DNA of 8,154 nt from Deltaproteobacteria bacterium. GTDB lineage: Bacteria > Desulfobacterota > Desulfobacteria > Desulfobacterales > UBA11574. Under the pieces are notes generated by a model. The model was given only the letters and a program-made list of their open reading frames with translations, searched no databases and had not been told where the DNA came from. The stretch spans positions 1 to 8,154 of the forward strand of contig JAFDBA010000093.1 in assembly GCA_019313505.1 (NCBI GenBank), in the 5' to 3' direction. Position numbers and translations under genes: made by a program. Shown in pieces: positions 1-6,272 of the stretch. The first letter of the stretch is position 1. Every line of letters begins with the position of its first letter.

Positions 1-159
1 GATGGCATCCTGAAATCAGTGAAAAGCAGCCATGTTATTTACCCTATGGGAAAGCCGATGGCACTGCATCTCCAGCGTTGTCAAGGGCTTGCGGTAAATT
101 ACTACAGCTGCACCCTTGACGCCTTGGATCTGCAGCACCCTCAACTTTTGCAACGTTAG
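1..159 (+). other. unidentified open reading frame tail, cut by the left edge
   Basis: Frame +1 is open from the first base to a TAG at 157-159, giving 52 codons with no recognisable motif. An open frame of this length could arise by chance. The segment is visibly richer in G+C than the AT-rich DNA that follows. It carries an 8-bp inverted repeat, GTCAAGGG (80-87) and CCCTTGAC (113-120). It also holds two short stretches resembling the foldback elements elsewhere in the window: 119-136 matches 3080-3097 at 15 of 18 positions, and CAACTTTTGC (142-151) resembles CAACTTCTGC in both elements. It may therefore be the 3' end of a gene, or a piece of a related repeat. I cannot identify a product. 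Confidence 0.2.
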
Positions 160-349
160 GGATAATTCTGGTCTTTTTTAAATTATGATGCCGTCAAAAA
201 ATTTGCAAGACAAATACGATGGTCTCGCAAAAAGCTAAAATATAACATATTTCGAATTCATAAGACACAAAATATGTATTTTTCTTGAACTTAATTAAGC
301 TGTCTGTTATTTGAATCATTCTCGGAAATAAAAAAAACTTCATACTCTT
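160..349. other. AT-rich intergenic region upstream of ispG
   Basis: No credible gene lies here. The stretch GGTCTCGCAAAAAG (221-234) matches the terminal repeat of the foldback elements (GGTCTCGTAAAAAG, the reverse complement of the right end of the copy ending at 7710) at 13 of 14 positions. No partner end is visible nearby, so it could be a remnant. An 8-bp AT-rich dyad, ACATATTT (245-252) and AAATATGT (270-277), and a 10-bp palindrome CTTAATTAAG (290-299) are also present. Their role is unknown, and both are easily produced by chance in AT-rich DNA. Confidence 0.4.
285..313 (+). promoter_or_regulatory. weak candidate sigma-70 promoter for ispG
   Basis: TTGAAC (285-290) and TATTTG (308-313) are separated by 17 bases. 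The -35 is good (4 of 6 to consensus) but the -10 is poor (3 of 6). The start would fall near 320, leaving a leader of about 40 nt before ispG. The palindrome CTTAATTAAG overlaps the start of the spacer and could be an operator. This is a consensus match only. Confidence 0.27.
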
Positions 350-361
350 GTGGATTCCACT

Positions 362-1432
362 ATGCCCTTTTTTATTAAACGCAAAAATACACGTCAAATT
401 AAGGTTGGAGATGTAAAGGTGGGGGGCAATGCTCCTGTTGTGGTCCAGTCCATGACAAATACATTCACTCAAGATGTTCCGGCCACTGTTTCACAAATTC
501 AGCACCTGGAAATGGCTGGGTGTGAAATTGTAAGAATGGCCGTGCCTGACCAGGAGGCTGCTGAGGCAATTTCTTCAATAAAGGAAAAGGTTTCTATTCC
601 GATTATAGCTGACATACATTTTGATTATCGTCTGGCCATAAGCGCGGCAAGGGCGGGTGCTGACGGGCTGAGGTTAAATCCCGGTAATATCGGTGGTGAT
701 AAAAAAGTAAAAGCGGTTGTTGACTGTGCAAAAGCTCTTAATATCCCGATTAGAATCGGGGTTAATTCAGGTTCCCTTGAAAAAGATATTCTGAAGAGAT
801 ATAATGGGGCAAGCGCAGAAGCAATGGTTGAAAGTGCTCTGCGGCATATTGATTTAATAAAGTCATTCGACTTTCACAATATAAAAATCTCGATTAAGGC
901 CTCTGATGTGCATCGTACCGTAGATGCATACAGGCTCCTTTCCTCAAAAACCGATCTCCCGCTTCATGTGGGTGTAACAGAGGCAGGGGGGCTTTATTCC
1001 GGAATCGTCAAGTCTTCCCTCGGCATAGGGATGCTCCTTGCAGAAGGTATTGGAGATACGATCCGTGTCTCTTTAACACGGGATCCGGTTGAAGAGGTTA
1101 GGGTTGGTTATGAAATCCTGAAAGCACTTGATATTCGACGGTATGGGCCCGACATTATATCATGTCCAACCTGCGGACGCTGTAAAATTGATTTGTTTAA
1201 TATTGTGGAACGTATTGAAAAAGCTTTATTGTTAAAACCTTTGCCGATTAAAATTGCCATCATGGGCTGTGTTGTAAATGGACCGGGAGAAGCCAAGGAG
1301 GCTGATATCGGTATTGCCGGCGGTGATGGCACAGGGATTCTTTTCAAGAAGGGAAGGGTGATAAAAAAGTTTCCTGAAGAAAAACTTGTCGAGGTTTTAC
1401 TGGCTGAAGTTGAAAAATTTAATGAATTATAG
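362..1432 (+). CDS. ispG: 4-hydroxy-3-methylbut-2-en-1-yl diphosphate synthase (IspG/GcpE)
   Basis: IspG is a cytosolic [4Fe-4S] enzyme of the methylerythritol phosphate pathway. It reductively opens the cyclic diphosphate MEcPP to HMBPP, the penultimate step to IPP and DMAPP. The 356-residue protein is close to the E. coli enzyme in length and order. It shows the N-terminal VQSMTNT block, ADIHFDYR and LRINPGNIG-like blocks of the TIM barrel, and the C-terminal cluster domain with CPTC (C268, C271) and GCVVNGPGE (C303, E310), the three-Cys-plus-Glu cluster ligands. I chose the ATG at 362 because the first conserved residues then begin at the family's usual distance and GTGGA lies 7 nt upstream. 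An in-frame GTG at 350 would add four residues, and a TAA at 329 rules out anything longer. proS follows after 9 nt, so the two are probably co-transcribed. Identification is very secure; the start is less so. Confidence 0.97.
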   Translation: MPFFIKRKNTRQIKVGDVKVGGNAPVVVQSMTNTFTQDVPATVSQIQHLEMAGCEIVRMAVPDQEAAEAISSIKEKVSIPIIADIHFDYRLAISAARAGADGLRLNPGNIGGDKKVKAVVDCAKALNIPIRIGVNSGSLEKDILKRYNGASAEAMVESALRHIDLIKSFDFHNIKISIKASDVHRTVDAYRLLSSKTDLPLHVGVTEAGGLYSGIVKSSLGIGMLLAEGIGDTIRVSLTRDPVEEVRVGYEILKALDIRRYGPDIISCPTCGRCKIDLFNIVERIEKALLLKPLPIKIAIMGCVVNGPGEAKEADIGIAGGDGTGILFKKGRVIKKFPEEKLVEVLLAEVEKFNEL

Positions 1433-1441
1433 GAACTCAAA

Positions 1442-2962
1442 ATGGGGAAAAAAAATAAAACTGCGATAACACCTACTCGAGCTGAAAATTATTCCGAATG
1501 GTACCAGCAGGTGGTCAAGGCGTCCAAAATGGCAGACCAATCGCCGGTTCGAGGATGCATGGTGATAAAACCATGGGGATATGCTCTCTGGGAAAATATA
1601 ATGGGCGTACTCGATAATATGTTCAAGGAGACAGGTGTTAAAAATGCGTATTTCCCTCTTTTTATTCCCCTTTCTTTTCTTGAAAAAGAAGCTGAACATG
1701 TGGAAGGCTTTGCAAAGGAATGTGCCGTTGTTACACACCACAGACTTGAAAAAAAATCTAACGGTGGTCTTGAGCCCGCAGGTATGCTCAATGAGCCTTT
1801 AATTGTGAGACCTACTTCTGAAACAATAATTGGAGATTCATTTTCCAAGTGGGTTTCAAGTTATCGTGATCTTCCTCTACTTATAAACCAGTGGGCAAAT
1901 GTTGTCAGATGGGAGATGAGAACCCGTGTATTTTTACGGACCAGTGAATTTCTGTGGCAAGAAGGACATACGGTTCATGCCACAGCAGAAGAAGCCGTTG
2001 AACGGACTCAAATGATGCTCGAGGTTTATGCCAGGTTTGCCCAAGAATACCTTGCCATGCCGGTAATCAAGGGCAGAAAGACAGCGTCGGAAAGATTTCC
2101 CGGAGCCGTAGACACCTTGTGCATCGAAGCAATGATGCAGGACAGAAAAGGTCTCCAGTCCGGGACCTCACACTTTTTGGGGCAGAATTTTGCCAGAGCT
2201 TCTGAAATAAAGTTCCAGTCTTCCACAGAAAAAGAGGAATATGCCTGGACCACGTCATGGGGAGCGTCCACTCGTCTTATCGGCGGACTCATAATGACCC
2301 ATGGTGATGATGATGGTGTCATTCTTCCCCCCAGGGTTGCGTCAGCACATGTGGTTTTGATGCCCATAATCCGAAAACCTGAGGACAGGACGACCGTTAT
2401 GGCATACGTTGAAAGCCTGGAAAAAGAACTGAAAGATAAATATTACCATCACCGCCGTCTTGAAGTGGAAATTGATGATCGCGATATCGGAGGTGCCAGA
2501 GGATGGGAATGGATTAAAAAAGGAATACCGCTGCGTGTTGAAATCGGTCCCAGAGACATTACCGATGATTCTGTATATGTTGGAAGGAGAGACAAGGGAC
2601 ACAGAGATAAGACTTCGATGAAAAGGAATCGTTTTGTTGGAGAAGTAACAGATATCCTGGATGAAATACAGCAAAACCTTTTTGAGCGTGCTCTGTTATT
2701 TAGAAAAGCACATTCTATAAATATAGACGATAAAAAAGAATTTTACGAATTTTTCACCCCGAAAAATTCCGAAGAGCCAGAAATTCATGGTGGATTCGCA
2801 TTGTCACACTGGTGCGGGGAAGATCGTTGCGAGTCGAAAATAAAAGAAGATCTTAGTGTGACCATTAGATGCATCCCCCTGTCAGGCCCATCGGAAAAAG
2901 GTACGTGTATATATTGCGGTGGACCGAGCAGCCGGCGGGTTGTATTTGCAAAGGCATATTAA
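1442..2962 (+). CDS. proS: prolyl-tRNA synthetase, archaeal/eukaryotic-type (class II, no editing insertion)
   Basis: The enzyme charges tRNA-Pro with proline in the cytosol. The 506-residue protein has the class II core: motif 1 around residues 48-74, the RPTSE loop (123-127), motif 2 from RWEMR (156-160) through RTSEF to EGHTVHAT, and motif 3 with GASTR (274-278) and GDDDGVILPP (288-297). An anticodon-binding domain follows. The C-terminal zinc-type domain has C458, C463, C489 and C492, and the chain ends in Ala-Tyr, typical of this subtype, where the terminal tyrosine reaches toward the active site. The roughly 180-residue insertion that removes Ala-tRNA-Pro in E. coli-type enzymes is absent, so any editing would have to come from a separate protein. 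AGGA (1431-1434), overlapping the ispG stop, serves as ribosome binding site for the ATG. A foldback element begins 7 nt after the stop and now separates this gene from rel. Confidence 0.97.
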   Translation: MGKKNKTAITPTRAENYSEWYQQVVKASKMADQSPVRGCMVIKPWGYALWENIMGVLDNMFKETGVKNAYFPLFIPLSFLEKEAEHVEGFAKECAVVTHHRLEKKSNGGLEPAGMLNEPLIVRPTSETIIGDSFSKWVSSYRDLPLLINQWANVVRWEMRTRVFLRTSEFLWQEGHTVHATAEEAVERTQMMLEVYARFAQEYLAMPVIKGRKTASERFPGAVDTLCIEAMMQDRKGLQSGTSHFLGQNFARASEIKFQSSTEKEEYAWTTSWGASTRLIGGLIMTHGDDDGVILPPRVASAHVVLMPIIRKPEDRTTVMAYVESLEKELKDKYYHHRRLEVEIDDRDIGGARGWEWIKKGIPLRVEIGPRDITDDSVYVGRRDKGHRDKTSMKRNRFVGEVTDILDEIQQNLFERALLFRKAHSINIDDKKEFYEFFTPKNSEEPEIHGGFALSHWCGEDRCESKIKEDLSVTIRCIPLSGPSEKGTCIYCGGPSSRRVVFAKAY

Positions 2963-2966
2963 TCTT
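2958..2966 (+). repeat. left copy of 9-bp direct repeat (putative target-site duplication)
   Basis: ATTAATCTT occurs here and again at 3137-3145, on either side of the foldback element. The left copy contains the proS stop codon TAA (2960-2962). Three bases (GAC, 2967-2969) separate it from the first base that matches the opposite end of the element. These may belong to the full-length terminus, because GAC also precedes GGT at the right end of the other copy when read in reverse. Confidence 0.7.
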
Positions 2967-2969
2967 GAC

Positions 2970-3136
2970 GGTTCCGTAAAAAGTCCAACTTCTGCGTTGT
3001 GCTGCATTTCGTAATCATTCAACGTACGAAAAGTACGCTCCCTACGGGACCGGCGGATAGCCGATGATACAAAATTTGCACGCCTTGAATTTGGAGCTTT
3101 TTACTTTGCCGTCTAAATCGGACTTTTTACGAAACC
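2970..3136. mobile_element. MITE-like foldback element, copy 1 (167 bp)
   Basis: The ends are inverted repeats of 17 bp with one mismatch: GGTTCCGTAAAAAGTCC (2970-2986) and GGACTTTTTACGAAACC (3120-3136). A second right-hand repeat, TTGGAGCTTTTTAC (3091-3104), also complements the left end (2976-2988) with a single bulged base. The arms continue as an imperfect stem to a central CGTAC-GAAAA-GTACG hairpin (3023-3037), so nearly the whole element can fold on itself. There is no open frame for a transposase, as expected for a non-autonomous element. A 9-bp direct repeat flanks it. It shares both ends and both subterminal blocks with the copy at 7566-7710 in the same orientation, but has about 22 more bases right of centre, including CGGCGGATAGCCG (3051-3063). 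The parent transposase family cannot be named from this window. Confidence 0.85.
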
Positions 3137-3145
3137 ATTAATCTT
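3137..3145 (+). repeat. right copy of 9-bp direct repeat (putative target-site duplication)
   Basis: ATTAATCTT directly follows the right terminal repeat and matches 2958-2966 exactly. It ends 2 nt before the rel start codon. Removing the element and one repeat copy rejoins proS and rel with TAA, six bases, then ATG. Confidence 0.7.
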
Positions 3146-3147
3146 CG

Positions 3148-5295
3148 ATGATCCGTATCAATGACATAATCGATAAAATTACCGGATACTTTCCGGAGGC
3201 TAATCTGGACATCATAGACCGTGCCTATATTTATTCGGCCAGGGTCCACGATGGCCAGGTCCGTCTGTCCGGAGAACCCTATCTTTCTCACCCCCTGGAA
3301 GTCGCCGGTATTTTGGCTGATATGAAACTCGATGTGATCAGCGTTGCGTCCGGCCTGTTGCACGATGTGATCGAGGATACCCATGCCACCCCGGAAGAAA
3401 TAAATGACATGTTCGGCAGCGAAATCACACATATCGTTTCGGGGGTAACCAAGTTGAGTGTTCTACCATTTAGCAGCAGTTCTCAGGCACGCCAGGCCGA
3501 GAGTATCAGAAAGATGATTCTTGCCATGGCGGACGATATTCGGGTTATACTGATCAAGCTTGCGGACAGGCTTCACAATATGAGGACACTAAAGTTTCAC
3601 TCGGAGGAGAAAAGGAAAAAAATAGCGCAGGAAACCATTGATATCTATGCTCCTATTGCATCCCGTCTCGGTATTTACTGGATAAAAGAGGAACTGGAAG
3701 ACACCTCGTTTATGTATCTTCAACCTGAAGAATTTCCTAAAATAGAAAGTCATGTCAATCAGGACAGGGAGGAGGGTGAAAAATATATAGAAACCGTTAA
3801 AAGCATCATCAAGAAAAAAATGGATGAGCACAATTTGAAAAACGAAGTTCTGGGAAGGTATAAGTGTTTTTACAGCATCTATAAAAAAATGGTTTCCCAG
3901 AACCTTGGATTTGAAGAAGTGTACGATATTATTGCGTTCAGAATAATCCTCGATACAATACCTCAGTGCTATGAAGTCCTTGGTTTGATACATTCCCTTT
4001 GGAAACCGGTTGCAAAAAAGTTTAAAGATTATATCGGCGTTCCAAAACTCAATATGTACCAATCTTTACACACAACAGTTATCGGGCCTTTTGGTGAACG
4101 TATAGAGATACAGATACGGACCCATGAAATGGATAAGATTGCAAAATCCGGCATTGCCGCTCACTGGAGCTACAAGGAAGGTCTCCGTTTCGATGAAAAG
4201 ATGAACAAAACATTTTCCTGGATTCAAGATCTTGTGGAACATCAGGAAGATTTCATAGACCCGGATGAATTTCTGGAAAATGTCCGTATCGATCTCTTCC
4301 CCGATGAAGTTTACGTTTTCACTCCCCAAGGAGAAATAAAATCCTTACCCAGAGGCGCAACACCGGTCGATTTCGCCTATTTAATTCATACTGAAGTCGG
4401 AAATCAGTGCGCCGGAGGCAAAGTAAACGGCCGTATTGTTCCACTGCAATATGAATTAAAAACAGGAGACACGGTTGAAATATTTACTTCAAAGAAAGGT
4501 CATCCGAGTAAGGACTGGTTGAATTTTGTCAAGACGGTCAAGGCACGTTCCAGAATAAGACAGTGGATCAAAATTCAGGAAAAAGAACGGAGCATCTCCC
4601 TTGGCCGGGAAATGTGTGAAAAGGCTTTTCGCAAAAACCGTCTCAATTTCAATACTCTTTTGAAATCAGAAGAAATGGATAAGGCTGTTGAGCATTTCGG
4701 CTTTAAGAATATCGATGATCTGGTTGCAAGTGTGGGTTATGGTAAAATAACCCCTTTAAAGATCATACGAAAAATTACCCCAAAACCCGAGGAGGAAAAA
4801 GAGCACGAATCGTTCTTCGGCAAAATCGTAGGCCGTGTTCGGAAAAAAAAGCCGAGCGCAGGCGTGGTTGTAAGGGGTGTTGATGACATTCTGATAAAGT
4901 TCGGCAAGTGCTGTCAACCGGTTCCAGGAGATCCGATTACGGGTTATATCACGAGGGGTTACGGGGTTACAGTTCACAGAAAACGTTGCGTCAATGCTTT
5001 AAAGATGAGTTCCGAAAGACAAATAGACGTGGAATGGAACGTGGATATTGAAGAGACATATCCTGTAAAGATTCGAGTTCGTTCCTACGATAGGGTCGGA
5101 ATGCTTGCTGATATTACTTCCAATATCAGTAAAAATGGTGCGAATATAGTAAGCGCAAATACTGAAACCAGGGAGAGTAAAATCGTCGACAGTTATTTCA
5201 CCATAGCCGTTAAAAATACCGAACATCTGAAAAAAGTTCTATCGGCTATCAGGAAGATAAAACACATTCAAGAAGTAAAGAGAATAGACTCGTGA
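3148..5295 (+). CDS. rel: bifunctional (p)ppGpp synthetase/hydrolase, Rel/SpoT family
   Basis: This long RSH protein makes and degrades the stringent-response alarmone (p)ppGpp, probably on the ribosome. In order, the 715 residues show an HD hydrolase domain with intact ligands (H48, H72-D73, E76-D77, D140, N144), so it should hydrolyse. A synthetase domain follows with YQSLHT (304-309) and EIQIRT (320-325). Next come a TGS domain (about 383-448), a helical region, a conserved-cysteine zinc-type module (C588, C589, H610, C614) and a C-terminal ACT domain (about 643-715). The basic K-F-K-D stretch (291-294) resembles the RxKD signature of bifunctional enzymes rather than the ExDD of RelA. Odd points in the synthetase are C240 in GRYKCFYSI, where His is usual, and AKK (289-291) where PGR is usual. 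The ATG at 3148 gives the standard family N-terminus, yet no Shine-Dalgarno lies before it. The gene sits just downstream of a foldback element that separates it from proS, and rpmB converges on it after 37 nt. Confidence 0.96.
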   Translation: MIRINDIIDKITGYFPEANLDIIDRAYIYSARVHDGQVRLSGEPYLSHPLEVAGILADMKLDVISVASGLLHDVIEDTHATPEEINDMFGSEITHIVSGVTKLSVLPFSSSSQARQAESIRKMILAMADDIRVILIKLADRLHNMRTLKFHSEEKRKKIAQETIDIYAPIASRLGIYWIKEELEDTSFMYLQPEEFPKIESHVNQDREEGEKYIETVKSIIKKKMDEHNLKNEVLGRYKCFYSIYKKMVSQNLGFEEVYDIIAFRIILDTIPQCYEVLGLIHSLWKPVAKKFKDYIGVPKLNMYQSLHTTVIGPFGERIEIQIRTHEMDKIAKSGIAAHWSYKEGLRFDEKMNKTFSWIQDLVEHQEDFIDPDEFLENVRIDLFPDEVYVFTPQGEIKSLPRGATPVDFAYLIHTEVGNQCAGGKVNGRIVPLQYELKTGDTVEIFTSKKGHPSKDWLNFVKTVKARSRIRQWIKIQEKERSISLGREMCEKAFRKNRLNFNTLLKSEEMDKAVEHFGFKNIDDLVASVGYGKITPLKIIRKITPKPEEEKEHESFFGKIVGRVRKKKPSAGVVVRGVDDILIKFGKCCQPVPGDPITGYITRGYGVTVHRKRCVNALKMSSERQIDVEWNVDIEETYPVKIRVRSYDRVGMLADITSNISKNGANIVSANTETRESKIVDSYFTIAVKNTEHLKKVLSAIRKIKHIQEVKRIDS

Positions 5296-5332
5296 CGCAG
5301 AGCAATCTATACAACTTATTTATACTTGCCTC

Positions 5333-5524
5333 CTAAGGCGCTTTAACGATACGGCCTGATTTTATACAGTTAGTGCAGACCATTATCCTTTTGACCCTGC
5401 CGTTATACAATGTCCGTACCCTCTGTAGGTTTGGATTGAATCGACGTTTTGTCACATTGTGGGCGTGGCTTATATTATTTCCAAAAAGCGGTTTTTTCCC
5501 GCATATTTCACATATTTTGGCCAT
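5333..5524 (-). CDS. rpmB: 50S ribosomal protein bL28
   Basis: bL28 is a small basic protein of the large ribosomal subunit. The 63-residue product has the usual MAKICEICGK start, the SHAHNVTKRRFNPNLQ core and a CTNC motif near the end. Cysteines C5, C8, C50 and C53 make this the zinc-binding (C+) form rather than the zinc-free paralogue. AAGGAG (5533-5538, minus strand) is a clear ribosome binding site. The gene lies 79 nt downstream of bamD on the same strand, and a weak promoter candidate of its own is visible in that gap (TTTACT at 5583-5588 and TATTAA at 5559-5564, spacer 18). It could be read from both. It converges with rel, and I see no strong terminator between them. Confidence 0.97.
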   Translation of the reverse strand: MAKICEICGKKPLFGNNISHAHNVTKRRFNPNLQRVRTLYNGRVKRIMVCTNCIKSGRIVKAP

Positions 5525-5603
5525 TATTATTTCTCCTTATAATATACAAGAACTGATCTTAATACACCACAAAAGATAAGAGAGTAAAGAGTTTATTTGA
5601 TTT

Positions 5604-6272
5604 TTATTGAGAGGCATTTTCTTCCCCCTGTTTTTTTAATAATGCCTCACAGGTGGCAATATGCTGCAAAGCCATTTGGTGGACTCCCACATCAGAATAT
5701 TTGGTGAGGACTGACTTGAAACGACTTAAAGCTGCTTTGTAATGCTTGCTTTTGAAGTAAAAAAGTCCAACATAAAGTTCATGCCCGGCAAGGCTTTTCA
5801 AACATTCTTTGGTATGTCCCTCGGCTTTGATCGTATATGGATCTCCCGGAAACTGTTTCTCAAGACGCCTAAACGTATTAAGTGCCTTTTTAGCCGTATT
5901 TTGATCCCTGTCGATAGTATCTATTTGCTCAAAATAACAGAGCCCGATCATATAGATGATATATGGGATGGCTTCATTACGGGGATGAAGGCTTTCAAAC
6001 TCTTCATATGATGCGACAGCTTCTTCATATTCTTGAATATTGTAATTGCCATCGGCTATTTTCAATTCCGCAAGAATCGCAAATTTACTGAAAGGATACC
6101 AGTCTTTGAGTTTTTCAAAGGATTCTATCGAATCTTTATAATCTTCGCTGTTGAATTGATCCATTCCATCACTTGCAAGTTCCTGTGCCGTTTTCTCTTC
6201 ATTGGTTTCAAACCATGCGCAACCCGATACTAAAAGCAATGAAATTAGGCCTAAAACTAAGATACGTTTCAT
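5604..6272 (-). CDS. bamD: outer-membrane protein assembly lipoprotein BamD (YfiO/ComL family)
   Basis: BamD is the essential lipoprotein partner of BamA in the complex that folds beta-barrel proteins into the outer membrane, facing the periplasm. The 222-residue product begins with a lipoprotein signal: Lys-Arg, a hydrophobic stretch, then the lipobox VSGC (15-18), making C18 the lipidated residue. The mature part is made of TPR-like helical pairs, roughly 27-62, 64-98, 102-140, 147-180 and 182-214. Family landmarks include the YPF at 59-61, P103 with the IIYMIGL stretch, the DRD (121-123) followed by Ala-rich helices, and LAGHELYVGLFYF (161-173). Its length is close to E. coli BamD (245). 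The start codon overlaps the trxB stop in ATGA (6269-6272), and no Shine-Dalgarno is visible, which points to translational coupling with trxB. A generic TPR lipoprotein is the only alternative, and a weaker one. Confidence 0.9.
   Translation of the reverse strand: MKRILVLGLISLLLVSGCAWFETNEEKTAQELASDGMDQFNSEDYKDSIESFEKLKDWYPFSKFAILAELKIADGNYNIQEYEEAVASYEEFESLHPRNEAIPYIIYMIGLCYFEQIDTIDRDQNTAKKALNTFRRLEKQFPGDPYTIKAEGHTKECLKSLAGHELYVGLFYFKSKHYKAALSRFKSVLTKYSDVGVHQMALQHIATCEALLKKQGEENASQ

Noticed and set aside
245..277. AT-rich dyad upstream of ispG as a regulator site
   Set aside because: An 8-bp stem made almost only of A and T with a 17-base gap is easily found by chance here.
194..472. Minus-strand open frame of 92 codons upstream of and overlapping ispG
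   Set aside because: It runs antisense into the conserved start of ispG, has no recognisable motif, and lies mostly in AT-rich intergenic DNA.
1489..1848. Minus-strand open frame antisense to proS, and similar antisense frames inside ispG, rel, trxB and the DUF3786-like gene
   Set aside because: These are shadows of strongly supported genes. Their translations show no family resemblance and no ribosome binding sites were noted.
3091..3117. Outward promoter within copy 1 driving rel (TTGGAG, spacer 17, TAAATC)
   Set aside because: The -10 matches at only 3 of 6 positions and the equivalent place in copy 2 does not keep it.
2970..3136. Foldback copy 1 as an intrinsic terminator after proS
   Set aside because: The T-runs lie within the stem arms, not directly after a GC-rich hairpin, so it does not have the form of a standard terminator. 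Partial termination cannot be excluded.
5324..5345. Possible bidirectional terminator between rel and rpmB (GCCT-CCTA-AGGC)
   Set aside because: The stem is only 4 bp, lacks a proper U-run on either strand, and overlaps the end of rpmB.
5373..5579. Plus-strand 68-codon open frame opposite rpmB
   Set aside because: It is antisense to a certain ribosomal protein gene and has no conserved features.
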